Source: Pseudoxanthobacter soli DSM 19599 (GTDB taxonomy: Bacteria > Pseudomonadota > Alphaproteobacteria > Rhizobiales > Segnochrobactraceae). Taken from it: a stretch of 64,000 nt of DNA. The position numbers and the translations under genes were made by a program. Location of the stretch: NCBI GenBank assembly GCA_945898215.1, contig CAMDHY010000005.1, forward strand, positions 1 through 64,000, in the 5' to 3' direction. Below the pieces are notes generated by a model. That model saw only the letters and a list, made by a program, of their open reading frames with translations, searched no databases and was not told the DNA's origin. This document shows positions 1 through 8,041 of this stretch, piece by piece; position 1 is the first letter of the stretch; each line of letters begins with the position of its first letter.

Positions 1-78
1 CGGCGGGTCCGGTGGAAGCTTGAGTGGCACACGCACGGTGCCGGTGCCGCTCGGGCGCTTTCGTCTCGCGTCGGAAGT

Positions 79-1905
79 TCAGCTCGCGTCGGCGAGGATT
101 TCCTCGGCGTCGTCGACATCGCCCGCCCGTGTCGGCCGCGGCATGCGCGTCGGCCGCAGCAGGAAGGCGGGCACATGGTCGCCGAGACCCACCACTGGCC
201 GGTCGTCGCGATCCTCGCCGCGACGGTGGTCACCGCGACGGTCATTGCGGCCGCCGAGGCTGTCGGGCCGGACCGGCTCCGGCCCGTCCCGACGCTCGTG
301 ACGCCCGGAAGACTCTTGGCGCCCGGACGATTCCTGCCGTCCGGCCTGCTCCGGCCGAGAGGTCGGTTCCGCCCGTGGCGCCGGCTCGGGTCGCGCCGTC
401 TGTTCGGAGCGCTGGGCGGGCTCGGGGAGGGCTGCCTGCTCTGCCCGCGGCGCCCGCTCGGGCCGGGCGGAGCGCGAGCCCCGATCGGACCGCGCGCCGC
501 GCTCGCTGCGCGACTCCGGGTCGGACGCGACGGCGCGCTGCCGCGGCGGCCGGCCGGAGGCGGTACGCTCGGGCGATGCGGGCTCCGTCGCGGCATCGGC
601 CTCAACGGCGACCGGCTCGATCGCCTCCGCGGCCTTGGGCTTCGCCACCCGTCCACGGCCGCGACCGCGCGCCGGGCGCGGCGCCTCGGCGCCGTCCTCG
701 GCGATGGCTGCCGGCTCGCGCGGCGCCGACCGGGCACCACGGCCGCGACGCTCCGCCGGGGCGGGGGCATCATCGCCGGAGGGTGCGCCGTCCGCCCATT
801 CGATCTTGCGACCGATCAGCTTCTCGATGGCAGCGATTGCCTTGCTGTCGGCACCGGTGGCGATCGTCAGCGCCGTTCCGGTCCGCCCGGCGCGGCCGGT
901 GCGGCCGATGCGGTGGACATAGTCCTCGGCGTGATGCGGCACGTCGAAGTTGTAGATGTGGCTGACGTCCGGGATGTCGAGGCCGCGAGCGGCGACGTCA
1001 CTCGCCACAAGGAAGGTCAGGCTGCCCTTGCGGAAGCTCTCGAGCGTCGTGGTGCGGGCCCGCTGGTCCATGTCGCCGTGCAGCGAGCCGACCGAGAAGC
1101 CGTGCTGCTGCAGCGAGCGGAACAGGGTCGCAACGTCGCGCTTGCGGTTGCAGAAGATGATCGCGTTCTTCAGGCCCTCGGCCGATTCCATCAGCCGGCG
1201 CAGCGTGTCGCGCTTCTCCTGCGGAGCGTTGCCGGTGGCGACCAGGCGCTGGGAGATGTTGTCGACCGTGCTCGCCGGCCGCGACACCTCGACCCGGATC
1301 GGATCCTTGAGGAAGCTCGCGACAAGGCGCTGGATCTCCGGCGGCATCGTCGCCGAGAAGAACAGGGTCTGGCGGGTGGTCGGGATCAGCTTGCAGATGC
1401 GCTCGATGTCCGGGATGAAGCCCATGTCGAGCATACGGTCAGCCTCGTCGATGACGAGGATTTCGACGCCCTGCATCAGGAGCTTGCCGCGCTCGGAGTG
1501 GTCGAGCAGGCGGCCGGGCGTCGCGATCAGCACGTCGACGCCGCGCGACAGCTTGCGGTCCTGGTCCTCGAAGGAGACGCCGCCGATGAGCAGCGCCACC
1601 GAGAGCTTGTTGTTCACCCCGTACTTGACGAAGTTCTCCTCGACCTGGGCGGCGAGCTCGCGCGTCGGCTCAAGGATGAGCGTCCGCGGCATGCGCGCCC
1701 GCGCGCGACCCTGTTCGAGCCGCGTCAGCATCGGCAGCACGAAGGAGGCCGTCTTGCCGGTGCCCGTCTGTGCGATGCCCAGCACGTCCTTGCCCGCCAA
1801 CACGTGCGGGATAGCGCCCGCCTGGATGGGAGTGGGCTCACGATAGCCGGCGGCCTCAACCGCCGCGAGAACTTTCTCGCTCAGTCCGAGAGATTCGAAG
1901 CTCAT
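79..1905 (-). CDS. DEAD-box ATP-dependent RNA helicase, RhlE-like
   Basis: ATP-dependent RNA unwinding enzyme of superfamily 2, cytoplasmic, probably acting in ribosome assembly or mRNA turnover. The 608-residue product has the family motifs in order: a Q motif (GYREPTPIQ, near residues 20-28), Walker A AQTGTGKT (45-52), PTRELA (80-85), TPGR (129-132), DEAD (153-156), SAT (184-186) and HRIGRTGRAG near 335. The core ends near residue 380. The last ~220 residues are a low-complexity Arg/Glu/Pro/Ala tail with short repeats such as GRQESS twice in a row; such basic tails usually hold RNA. The ATG at 1905 has no good ribosome binding site. RhlE-like fits better than DbpA or SrmB by the core, but the exact subfamily is uncertain. 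Confidence 0.95.
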   Translation of the reverse strand: MSFESLGLSEKVLAAVEAAGYREPTPIQAGAIPHVLAGKDVLGIAQTGTGKTASFVLPMLTRLEQGRARARMPRTLILEPTRELAAQVEENFVKYGVNNKLSVALLIGGVSFEDQDRKLSRGVDVLIATPGRLLDHSERGKLLMQGVEILVIDEADRMLDMGFIPDIERICKLIPTTRQTLFFSATMPPEIQRLVASFLKDPIRVEVSRPASTVDNISQRLVATGNAPQEKRDTLRRLMESAEGLKNAIIFCNRKRDVATLFRSLQQHGFSVGSLHGDMDQRARTTTLESFRKGSLTFLVASDVAARGLDIPDVSHIYNFDVPHHAEDYVHRIGRTGRAGRTGTALTIATGADSKAIAAIEKLIGRKIEWADGAPSGDDAPAPAERRGRGARSAPREPAAIAEDGAEAPRPARGRGRGRVAKPKAAEAIEPVAVEADAATEPASPERTASGRPPRQRAVASDPESRSERGARSDRGSRSARPERAPRAEQAALPEPAQRSEQTARPEPAPRAEPTSRPEQAGRQESSGRQESSGRHERRDGPEPVRPDSLGGRNDRRGDHRRGEDRDDRPVVGLGDHVPAFLLRPTRMPRPTRAGDVDDAEEILADAS

Positions 1906-2384
1906 GTAACCGTTAGTTTAGGCGGCGTGCGATCGCGACGATCTGCCGGACCGAATACGCCTGACGGCCGCCGCGAGGCGTCCGTTCACCAGATTGGAAA
2001 ATAAGTGCAACCGGTGCGAAGTCAATGTCTTTCGGGTGACAGTGAGCGGAAATGACGTTCCATCGGCCGCTTTTGCCTGCACCGCCGCCGGGTGCGACGC
2101 CCTGTGCGACCCGATTGCGGCAGTTGTCCCCGGGCCACGCCAGATCGGCCAAGACCGGCAGATCCGCCAGCCGTCCAGCCGATTCCTGAGCCGGGGGAAG
2201 CCGATAGCGACCGGCGACCGCCACGCGCCGGGCCCGGACGCCGACCGGGACCGGCGGGAAACAAACCTTCCAACAAACTTGTCGCAACCGGTCAATATTG
2301 GCTTATTCCATTTTCGGTGGATGTGCATACTTTGCCGGTTCAGATGGCGTCCGTTTTTCGGGCGGCGGGACGGGAGTGGATTGC
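1906..2384. other. intergenic region between the helicase and the TAXI gene (divergent)
   Basis: This divergent gap has no ORF that resembles a known protein. The left half holds the candidate helicase promoter and leader. The right end, about 2260-2340, is clearly richer in A and T than the surroundings and probably carries the promoter of the TAXI gene, but no convincing -35/-10 pair could be fixed there. Confidence 0.5.
1998..2025 (-). promoter_or_regulatory. candidate sigma70-type promoter of the DEAD-box helicase gene
   Basis: Read on the minus strand, TTGACT (2020-2025) and TATTTT (1998-2003) are separated by 16 bases, close to the vegetative consensus. It lies about 90 bases before the helicase ATG, so the message would have a fairly long leader. 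Found by eye; no start site is known. Confidence 0.45.
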
Positions 2385-3371
2385 GTGCGTCTGTCGACCG
2401 GATGGCTGGTGGTCTTGGCTGCGGGGCTGATTGCCGGGGGGGGCGCGGCGCAGCAGAGCACGGCGACCTCGACGCGAACCGACACCCTCAGCATCGGAAC
2501 CGGCACCGTCTCCGGGGTCTACCTTCCCGCGGGCGGTGCCATCTGCACGATTGTGAACCGCTCCCGCAAGTCCACCGGCGTTCATTGCATGGTGGCGCCG
2601 ACCGAGGGGTCCGTCGCCAACCTCGAGGCGCTGCGCGACGGCCACGTCGACTTCGCCATCGCCCAGTCGGACATCGTCGCCGACGCCGCGCTCGGCCGCG
2701 ACCGCTTCGCCTCTGTCGGCCCGAGCACAGGGCTGCGGGCGGTGTTTGCACTTCACTCCGAGACGCTGAGCGTGGTCGTGAGCGAGGACAGCGACATCGA
2801 CGACTTCGACGGCCTGAAGGGCAAGCGTGTCGCCGTCGGCCCGCCGGGGTCGGGCCAGCGCGTCCTCCTCGACCTTTTGCTCGCCGCCCGCGGCTGGACG
2901 CTGCAGGACTTCGCTGCTGTCGTCGAAGTGGCGCCCACCGAGGAGGCGGACGCCCTGTGCGACGGCAAGGTCGATGCCGCGATCTACATGGCCGGCAACC
3001 CGACCGGGCTCCTGCAGGAGGCGACGACGAGCTGCGACACCGACATCGTGCCGATCCCGGCCGACCTGGTGGCGAAGGTCGTGAGCGCCAATCCGGCCCT
3101 GCGCCCGGCCGTCGTCCCCGGCGGCCTCTACCGCGACACGCCCGAGGACGTGCCGACCATCGGCACCGTGGCGCTCCTCGTTACCTCGACGGAGGAAACG
3201 GCCGACCACGTCTATCTGCTGGTGCGTGCGGTTTTCGAGAACCTCGGCGTCGTCAATTCCCTGCACCCTGCCCTGTTCGACCTGAAGCCCAAGGACATGG
3301 TGCAGCAGCCCTTTCCCGTGCCCCTGCACGCGGGAGCGCTGCGCTACTACCGTGAGCGCGGCTGGCGCTAG
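2385..3371 (+). CDS. TAXI-family TRAP transporter substrate-binding protein
   Basis: Exported solute-binding protein of the TAXI (TRAP-associated extracytoplasmic immunogenic) family; these deliver small organic acids or similar ligands to a fused DctQM-type membrane permease. The GTG at 2385 is chosen because it gives a clean signal peptide (residues 1-24: RLSTGW, a hydrophobic run of V, L, A and G, then AAQQ) and has GGGAG upstream; a longer reading from TTG 2298 would bury it. The mature part opens with the family-typical SIGTGTVSGVYLPAGGAIC and has the GSVANLEALRDG and DFAIAQSD segments. The 328-residue length is normal. No TRAP permease gene is next to it, so its partner must lie elsewhere. 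The ligand is unknown. Confidence 0.88.
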   Translation: MRLSTGWLVVLAAGLIAGGGAAQQSTATSTRTDTLSIGTGTVSGVYLPAGGAICTIVNRSRKSTGVHCMVAPTEGSVANLEALRDGHVDFAIAQSDIVADAALGRDRFASVGPSTGLRAVFALHSETLSVVVSEDSDIDDFDGLKGKRVAVGPPGSGQRVLLDLLLAARGWTLQDFAAVVEVAPTEEADALCDGKVDAAIYMAGNPTGLLQEATTSCDTDIVPIPADLVAKVVSANPALRPAVVPGGLYRDTPEDVPTIGTVALLVTSTEETADHVYLLVRAVFENLGVVNSLHPALFDLKPKDMVQQPFPVPLHAGALRYYRERGWR

Positions 3372-3397
3372 CCTGTCGCACCTGAAGACCCGGGGGG

Positions 3398-4627
3398 TCA
3401 CGGCTTCGCTGTGGATGCACCGCCTCGGCTCGGCCGCGCGAGGCCCCACCCGCCGGCGAGGGCGAGGGCCTGTAGCAGTGCGGCCGAGAGGAGCAGCGCA
3501 CGGAACGCATCGGCGCGCTCCCATCCGAGCGCCATCAGTTCGTCGATCAGGACACCGGTCAGCCACTGCTGCAGGAAGGCATAGGCGAAGACCAGGAAGT
3601 TGATGGCGGCGTTGGCGCGGCCGGCGAGGTGGCTTGGAAACGCCTGCGTGATCGCCGCGTAGGACAGCGTTCCGGTGGTCGCGAGGAAGCTGAACGCCGG
3701 CCACAGCCATACCGCAGGGCCGACCGGCAGCACGGCGATGAGGGCGACCAGCACGGTGAACGCCGCCATGCCTGCGGCCGCGACGGACGCGATCGGCACG
3801 CCGCGGCGGCCGACGCTGTCGGCGATCTTGCCCGAGGCGAGATAGCCCGCGACCATCGCCACCGCCATCGTCGACAGCCAGGCGGCGGCGAGCGACGGCG
3901 CGTGGCCGGCGACGTCGCGCAGCCAGGGCCCGACCCACAGCGTGCCGAAGCCGAGAAACGTGCCCTGGCAGGCGATCGAGCCGAGCGACAGCCGCCAGAA
4001 GCGCCGGCTCGTGAAGATCGCCCGGTAGCCGCCGTCGGCGGCTGCAGCCGCCCCGGACGGCGCCGTCTCGTAGTCGCGCGGCACGGCAAACCAGATCAGC
4101 ATGGCCGAGGCCAGCGTCAGCACCGCCAGCGCCGCGAACAGCGCCCGCCAGCCGAAGGCGTCGAGGATCAGCTCCGACGGTGCACCGGCGGCAAAGGCGC
4201 CGAGCCCACCGGAGGCGAGGTGCAGGCCGTTGACGAGCGCCAGCCGCTCGCGCGGCACCCACAGGCTGTAGGCCTTGAACGGCGCCATCAGGCAGGCGGA
4301 GACGCCGAGCCCGATCAGGGCGCGGCCGATGGCCAGTTGCACGAAGCCGTCGGCGACGACGAACAGCGCCGTGCCGGCCGCAGCGACGACCAGCAACCCC
4401 GCCTCGATGCGTCGCGGGCCGAAACGGTCGAGGGCGGTGCCGAGCGGCAGTTGCACGGCGCCAAAGGCGAGGAAGTAGAGCGCTGTCAGAAGTCCGAGTT
4501 CGGCGGCGGCGAGGTCGAAGCTCTCGGCCAGCGGCCGGGCCGCCACGGCGTTGACGAGGCGGAAGGCGAGGCTGAGGAAATAGCCGAGCGCAAACGGCAG
4601 GAAGATGCGCAGGATCAGCCGGGCCAC
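3398..4627 (-). CDS. MFS transporter
   Basis: Inner-membrane secondary transporter of the major facilitator superfamily, 409 residues with about 12 hydrophobic segments. The N-terminal half has the family loop after helix 2 (TALDRFGPRR, near residues 64-73) and an RALIGLGVSACLMAPFK helix typical of the MFS_1 group. The start is a GTG at 4627 with GGAG about 10 bases upstream, inside the end of the EamA gene. The two genes lie 4 bases apart on the same strand and are very probably co-transcribed and translationally coupled. The substrate cannot be told from sequence. Confidence 0.9.
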   Translation of the reverse strand: MARLILRIFLPFALGYFLSLAFRLVNAVAARPLAESFDLAAAELGLLTALYFLAFGAVQLPLGTALDRFGPRRIEAGLLVVAAAGTALFVVADGFVQLAIGRALIGLGVSACLMAPFKAYSLWVPRERLALVNGLHLASGGLGAFAAGAPSELILDAFGWRALFAALAVLTLASAMLIWFAVPRDYETAPSGAAAAADGGYRAIFTSRRFWRLSLGSIACQGTFLGFGTLWVGPWLRDVAGHAPSLAAAWLSTMAVAMVAGYLASGKIADSVGRRGVPIASVAAAGMAAFTVLVALIAVLPVGPAVWLWPAFSFLATTGTLSYAAITQAFPSHLAGRANAAINFLVFAYAFLQQWLTGVLIDELMALGWERADAFRALLLSAALLQALALAGGWGLARPSRGGASTAKP

Positions 4628-4631
4628 GACG

Positions 4632-5567
4632 TCAGCTCCGGCGCGCCAGTGCCGACCGCAGGCGGTCGATCGGCGCGGTCGCCGTCACCAGCCCGCCGAT
4701 GACGAGCACCGAGCCCGCGAGCACCGCCACGCCGGGATCCTCGCCGAGGAAGACCACCGCCATCGCCACCCCGGAAACCGGCATCAGGTACATCATCATG
4801 CCCGTCACGGCGGGCCCGGCGAGGCGGACGCTCGCCTGGTAGCCGAGAAAGGCCGCGACCGAGGCGAGGGCGACCAGCCCGCCGATCGACAGCCACTGGG
4901 TGCCGCTCGCCGGAAAGGTGCCCGTCGACATCGTCTCCAGCACCATCAGCGGGGCGAGAAGAGCGGCACCGGCTGTGGCGACGGTGACGAACAGGGCCAG
5001 CGCGGGCAGGCCGGCGAGCCGGGGCCGCCGCAGGATCACCGTGTAGACGGCCCAGGAGACGGCGCAGCCGAGGGTCAGCAGGTCGCCGAGGCGGAAGTCG
5101 AGACCAGTCAGCCTGTCGAGGGAGCCGCGTGAGACGAGCACGACGACCCCGACGAGCGCCAGCACGATGCCGGCTGCCTCACGGCGGCGGATCGGCCGGC
5201 CGCGCAGCACCCGCTCGAGCACCAGGATGGCGAGCGGCGAGGTGGTATAGATGAGGGTGGCGTTGGTCGCCGTCGTCGTCTGCAGCGCCGTGTAGAGGCC
5301 GCCGCCGCAGATCAGCATGCCGAGGGCGCCGAGGCCGACCAGCCACGACCACTCGGCCGCGAGCGTCGCCGAATGGCGGCGCAGGGCGGGGGCGGCGAGC
5401 GGCAGCAGCACCGCGGCGGCGAGCGCCCAGCGCAGGAACGCCAGCGTCCACGGCCCGGTGCTCTCGACGGCGGCGCGCCCGATCACCGGGTTCGTCGAGA
5501 ACAGCACCGGCGTCAGGATCAGGATGGCGACGGCGGCGGCGCCGCCCGAACTCGGGGACAGGGACAC
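4632..5567 (-). CDS. EamA-family (DMT) transporter
   Basis: Ten-helix inner-membrane protein of the drug/metabolite transporter superfamily with two EamA repeats: the first from about residue 12 (ILTPVLFSTNPVIGRAAV), the second from about 150. Such proteins commonly export amino acids, nucleosides or other metabolites. It is the first gene of a two-gene unit with the MFS transporter 4 bases downstream, which suggests a shared efflux role, but the substrate is unknown. The start is GTG 5567, the only in-frame start codon before the first helix; its ribosome binding site is weak. It is divergent from the ClC gene. Confidence 0.88.
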   Translation of the reverse strand: MSLSPSSGGAAAVAILILTPVLFSTNPVIGRAAVESTGPWTLAFLRWALAAAVLLPLAAPALRRHSATLAAEWSWLVGLGALGMLICGGGLYTALQTTTATNATLIYTTSPLAILVLERVLRGRPIRRREAAGIVLALVGVVVLVSRGSLDRLTGLDFRLGDLLTLGCAVSWAVYTVILRRPRLAGLPALALFVTVATAGAALLAPLMVLETMSTGTFPASGTQWLSIGGLVALASVAAFLGYQASVRLAGPAVTGMMMYLMPVSGVAMAVVFLGEDPGVAVLAGSVLVIGGLVTATAPIDRLRSALARRS

Positions 5568-5743
5568 GACGGACCGATCGGCTGGGCGCGGCGCGGGCGC
5601 GCCGTCCGCCGCCCCGGTGGTGTCGGACGGCGCGTGTCGGGTTACCGCGCCCGCAGCCGGCAGGCAAGCGTCGCCGGTGGCGGGGACGGTCGACGCCGGC
5701 GGCCCGCTTGTGCGGTCGACACCGGACGCTGTTCCATGCCCTG

Positions 5744-7159
5744 ATGATCACGGATCACGATCGACAAGCCTGGGGGACGAGCTTGCATACGGCGGACCGA
5801 CCGGCTGCGGCCACCATCTCGGACGGCGCCTTCTATCTCGTCGCCGGCGTGTGCGGGCTGGCGGTGGGCGTGGTGGGGGCGGCCTTCCACCTCAGCGTCG
5901 ACTTCCTGCTCGGCTGGCCGGCGTGGCTGGTGGCGCGGCTCGGCGACGGGCCGCTCGCAATCCTCTGCGGCGCCGTCATCGCCGCGCTCGCCGTGCTCGC
6001 CGCCTTCGCGCTGACGCGCCGCTTCGCGCCGGAGGCCGCCGGCAGCGGCGTGCAGGAGATCGAGGGCGCCATGGAGGGCCTGCGCGAGGTGCGCTGGTGG
6101 CGCGTTCTGCCGGTGAAGTTCGTCGGCGGCGTGCTGGCGCTGTCGTCGGGGCTGGTTGCCGGCCGCGAGGGGCCGACCATCCACATGGGCGCCTCGATCA
6201 TGCAGGCGGCGTCCGACTGGCTGAAGCTCGGGCGCACCGACGTGCGCGGGATGCTCGCCGCGGGGGCCGCCGCCGGCCTCGCCGCCGCCTTCAACGCGCC
6301 GCTCGCGGCGATCCTGTTCGTCATCGAGGAGACGCGGAAGCAGTTCCCCTACACCTTCCGCTCCTACACCGCCGTCATCATCGCCTCGGCGGCGAGCGCG
6401 CTCGCGACTGAGCTCGTCGGCGGCACCGCGCCAGACCTGCAGATTTCGACCGACGCGATGCCGCTCGCCCTGCTGCCGGCGTTCGCGGCGCTCGGCGTGC
6501 TGCTGGGCGCTCTCGGCGTCGTCTTCAATCGCTGCCTGGTCTTCTCGCTCGACTGGACGCAGGCGACGTTCCGCCGGGCGCCCTACGTGCCGGCGCTCGT
6601 CGTCGGCGCCGCCGTCGGCGCGCTGGCGATCGTACTGCCGGACGCCGTCGGCGGCGGCGAGACGCTGATCCTGCGCATGGTCGGCGAGAACCTGCCGGTG
6701 ACGGTGCTGCTGGTGATCGCGGCGCTGCGCTTCGCCGGGACAATGGCGAGCTACTCGACGGGGGTGCCGGGCGGCATCTTCGCGCCGATCCTGGCGCTCG
6801 CCACCGCCATTGGTCTCGCTGTCGGAACGCTGCTGGAGGCCGGATTCGTTGTGCCGGGCACGACGGCGGCGGCCTTCGCCATTGCCGCGATGGGCGGGCT
6901 GTTCTCCTCGACCATCCGCGCGCCGCTCGTCGGCGTCGTGCTGGTCGCCGAACTCACCGGCGCCTACGAGCTCATCCTGCCGGTGATCGTCACCTGCGCC
7001 ACCTCGAACCTGGTGGCGGAGCGCCTGCGCGGCCGGCCGATCTACGAGGTGCTGCTGGAGCGGACGCTCCGGCTCGCCGGGCGGACGCCGAACGTCCACT
7101 CCGACCCGATGTCGTCGCCGGTGGGCGTCGACGATCCGCCGGCGTCGGGGCGGGGCTGA
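5744..7159 (+). CDS. ClC-family chloride/proton antiporter
   Basis: Integral membrane chloride transporter of the ClC family, 471 residues, with the usual run of helices and no C-terminal CBS domains. The ion-pathway motifs are present: GSGVQEIEG, GREGPTIHMG with the gating glutamate (E148 of E. coli ClcA), IEETRKQF with the intracellular proton-transfer glutamate (E203), and GGIFAPILA. Having both glutamates points to a H+/Cl- exchanger rather than a channel. ATG 5744 is chosen; a TTG at 5783 has a stronger Shine-Dalgarno sequence (GGGGGA) and is a real alternative, which would shorten the N-terminus by 13 residues. Confidence 0.93.
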   Translation: MITDHDRQAWGTSLHTADRPAAATISDGAFYLVAGVCGLAVGVVGAAFHLSVDFLLGWPAWLVARLGDGPLAILCGAVIAALAVLAAFALTRRFAPEAAGSGVQEIEGAMEGLREVRWWRVLPVKFVGGVLALSSGLVAGREGPTIHMGASIMQAASDWLKLGRTDVRGMLAAGAAAGLAAAFNAPLAAILFVIEETRKQFPYTFRSYTAVIIASAASALATELVGGTAPDLQISTDAMPLALLPAFAALGVLLGALGVVFNRCLVFSLDWTQATFRRAPYVPALVVGAAVGALAIVLPDAVGGGETLILRMVGENLPVTVLLVIAALRFAGTMASYSTGVPGGIFAPILALATAIGLAVGTLLEAGFVVPGTTAAAFAIAAMGGLFSSTIRAPLVGVVLVAELTGAYELILPVIVTCATSNLVAERLRGRPIYEVLLERTLRLAGRTPNVHSDPMSSPVGVDDPPASGRG

Positions 7160-7195
7160 GGGCGAACCCTCGGCGCGGACCCTCGGCCGGCTCCC

Positions 7196-8041
7196 TCAGC
7201 CCTTCGGTGCGCGCGGGATGACGAAGCGGTCCATCGCCTGGGCCCAGCCGTCGCCGTCGTTCGAGCCGGTGACGAGGTCGGCGCGGGCCTTCACCTCCGG
7301 CCGGCTGTTGCCCATGGCGATCCTGAGCGCGCCGACGTCGAACATCGGCAGGTCGTTCGGCATGTCGCCGATCACCGCCACCTCGTCGAGCGGCACGCCG
7401 AAATAGTGGGCGAAGCCGCGCACGGCGTGGCCCTTGTCGGCAGTCGGGTGGGAGATGTCGACGTAGTATTCCTGCGAGCGCACCACCGAGGCCGTGTCAC
7501 CGAGGAGGGCGCGCAGTTCCACCTCGACGCGGTCGAGCATGGCGTGGTCGCTGGAGGCGGCGACGATCTTGCCAACGCGGGCGAGCTCGTCGCCGAAGGC
7601 AGGAACGATGGTCGGCTCGAACTGCACGGTGTGGCGCTCGAGCGGCACGTACTCGCCATTCGGGTCGGTGATGATCCATTCGCCGTCGGCGAACACCCAG
7701 ATCTCGGCGCCGTTCTCGGCGAGTACCCGCACCGTCGTCTGAGCCGCCGCGAGCGGCAGCACGTGCGCCTCGATCGGCGAAAGGTCGGAGTGGACCAGCG
7801 AGCCGCCGTTGAAGCCGCCAAAGACGTCGAGGCCGAGCTGATCGGCCAGCGGCTTGACGCCGCGCGGCGGCCGGCTCGAGACGATGCCGAGGGCGACGCC
7901 GGCGTCCCGCAGCCGGTGAGCCGCCGCGATCGTCTCGGGCCTCAGCGCCTTGGTCGGGTCGACGAGGGTGCCGTCGACGTCGGAGACGACGAGCGAGATG
8001 CGTGCTGGCAGTTCGGCGTTGCCGTTCGCGGCCTCGGTCAC
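7196..8041 (-). CDS. Cof-type HAD-family hydrolase (sugar-phosphate phosphatase-like)
   Basis: Haloacid dehalogenase-superfamily hydrolase, 281 residues, with a type IIB (Cof) cap. Motif I is SDVDGTLVD (nucleophile and acid Asp near residues 21-23), motif II is VSSRPPRG, and motif III/IV is GDMPNDLPMFD near the C-terminus. Relatives remove phosphate from sugar phosphates or related compounds. The GTG start at 8041 overlaps the zwf stop as GTGA, with GGGAG about 8 bases upstream, so it is the last gene of the pentose-phosphate operon and coupled to zwf. That position is usually taken by pgl (6-phosphogluconolactonase), which is not seen here. A link to 6-phosphogluconate metabolism is an inference; the substrate is unknown. 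Confidence 0.9.
   Translation of the reverse strand: MTEAANGNAELPARISLVVSDVDGTLVDPTKALRPETIAAAHRLRDAGVALGIVSSRPPRGVKPLADQLGLDVFGGFNGGSLVHSDLSPIEAHVLPLAAAQTTVRVLAENGAEIWVFADGEWIITDPNGEYVPLERHTVQFEPTIVPAFGDELARVGKIVAASSDHAMLDRVEVELRALLGDTASVVRSQEYYVDISHPTADKGHAVRGFAHYFGVPLDEVAVIGDMPNDLPMFDVGALRIAMGNSRPEVKARADLVTGSNDGDGWAQAMDRFVIPRAPKG

Noticed and set aside
175-2004. Long open frame on the strand opposite the helicase gene (also 41002-43752, 13681-15510, 8002-9642 and others)
   Set aside because: Each lies antisense to a gene with clear family motifs. Such frames arise from high GC at third codon positions; their products are Arg/Ala/Gly-rich with no motif.
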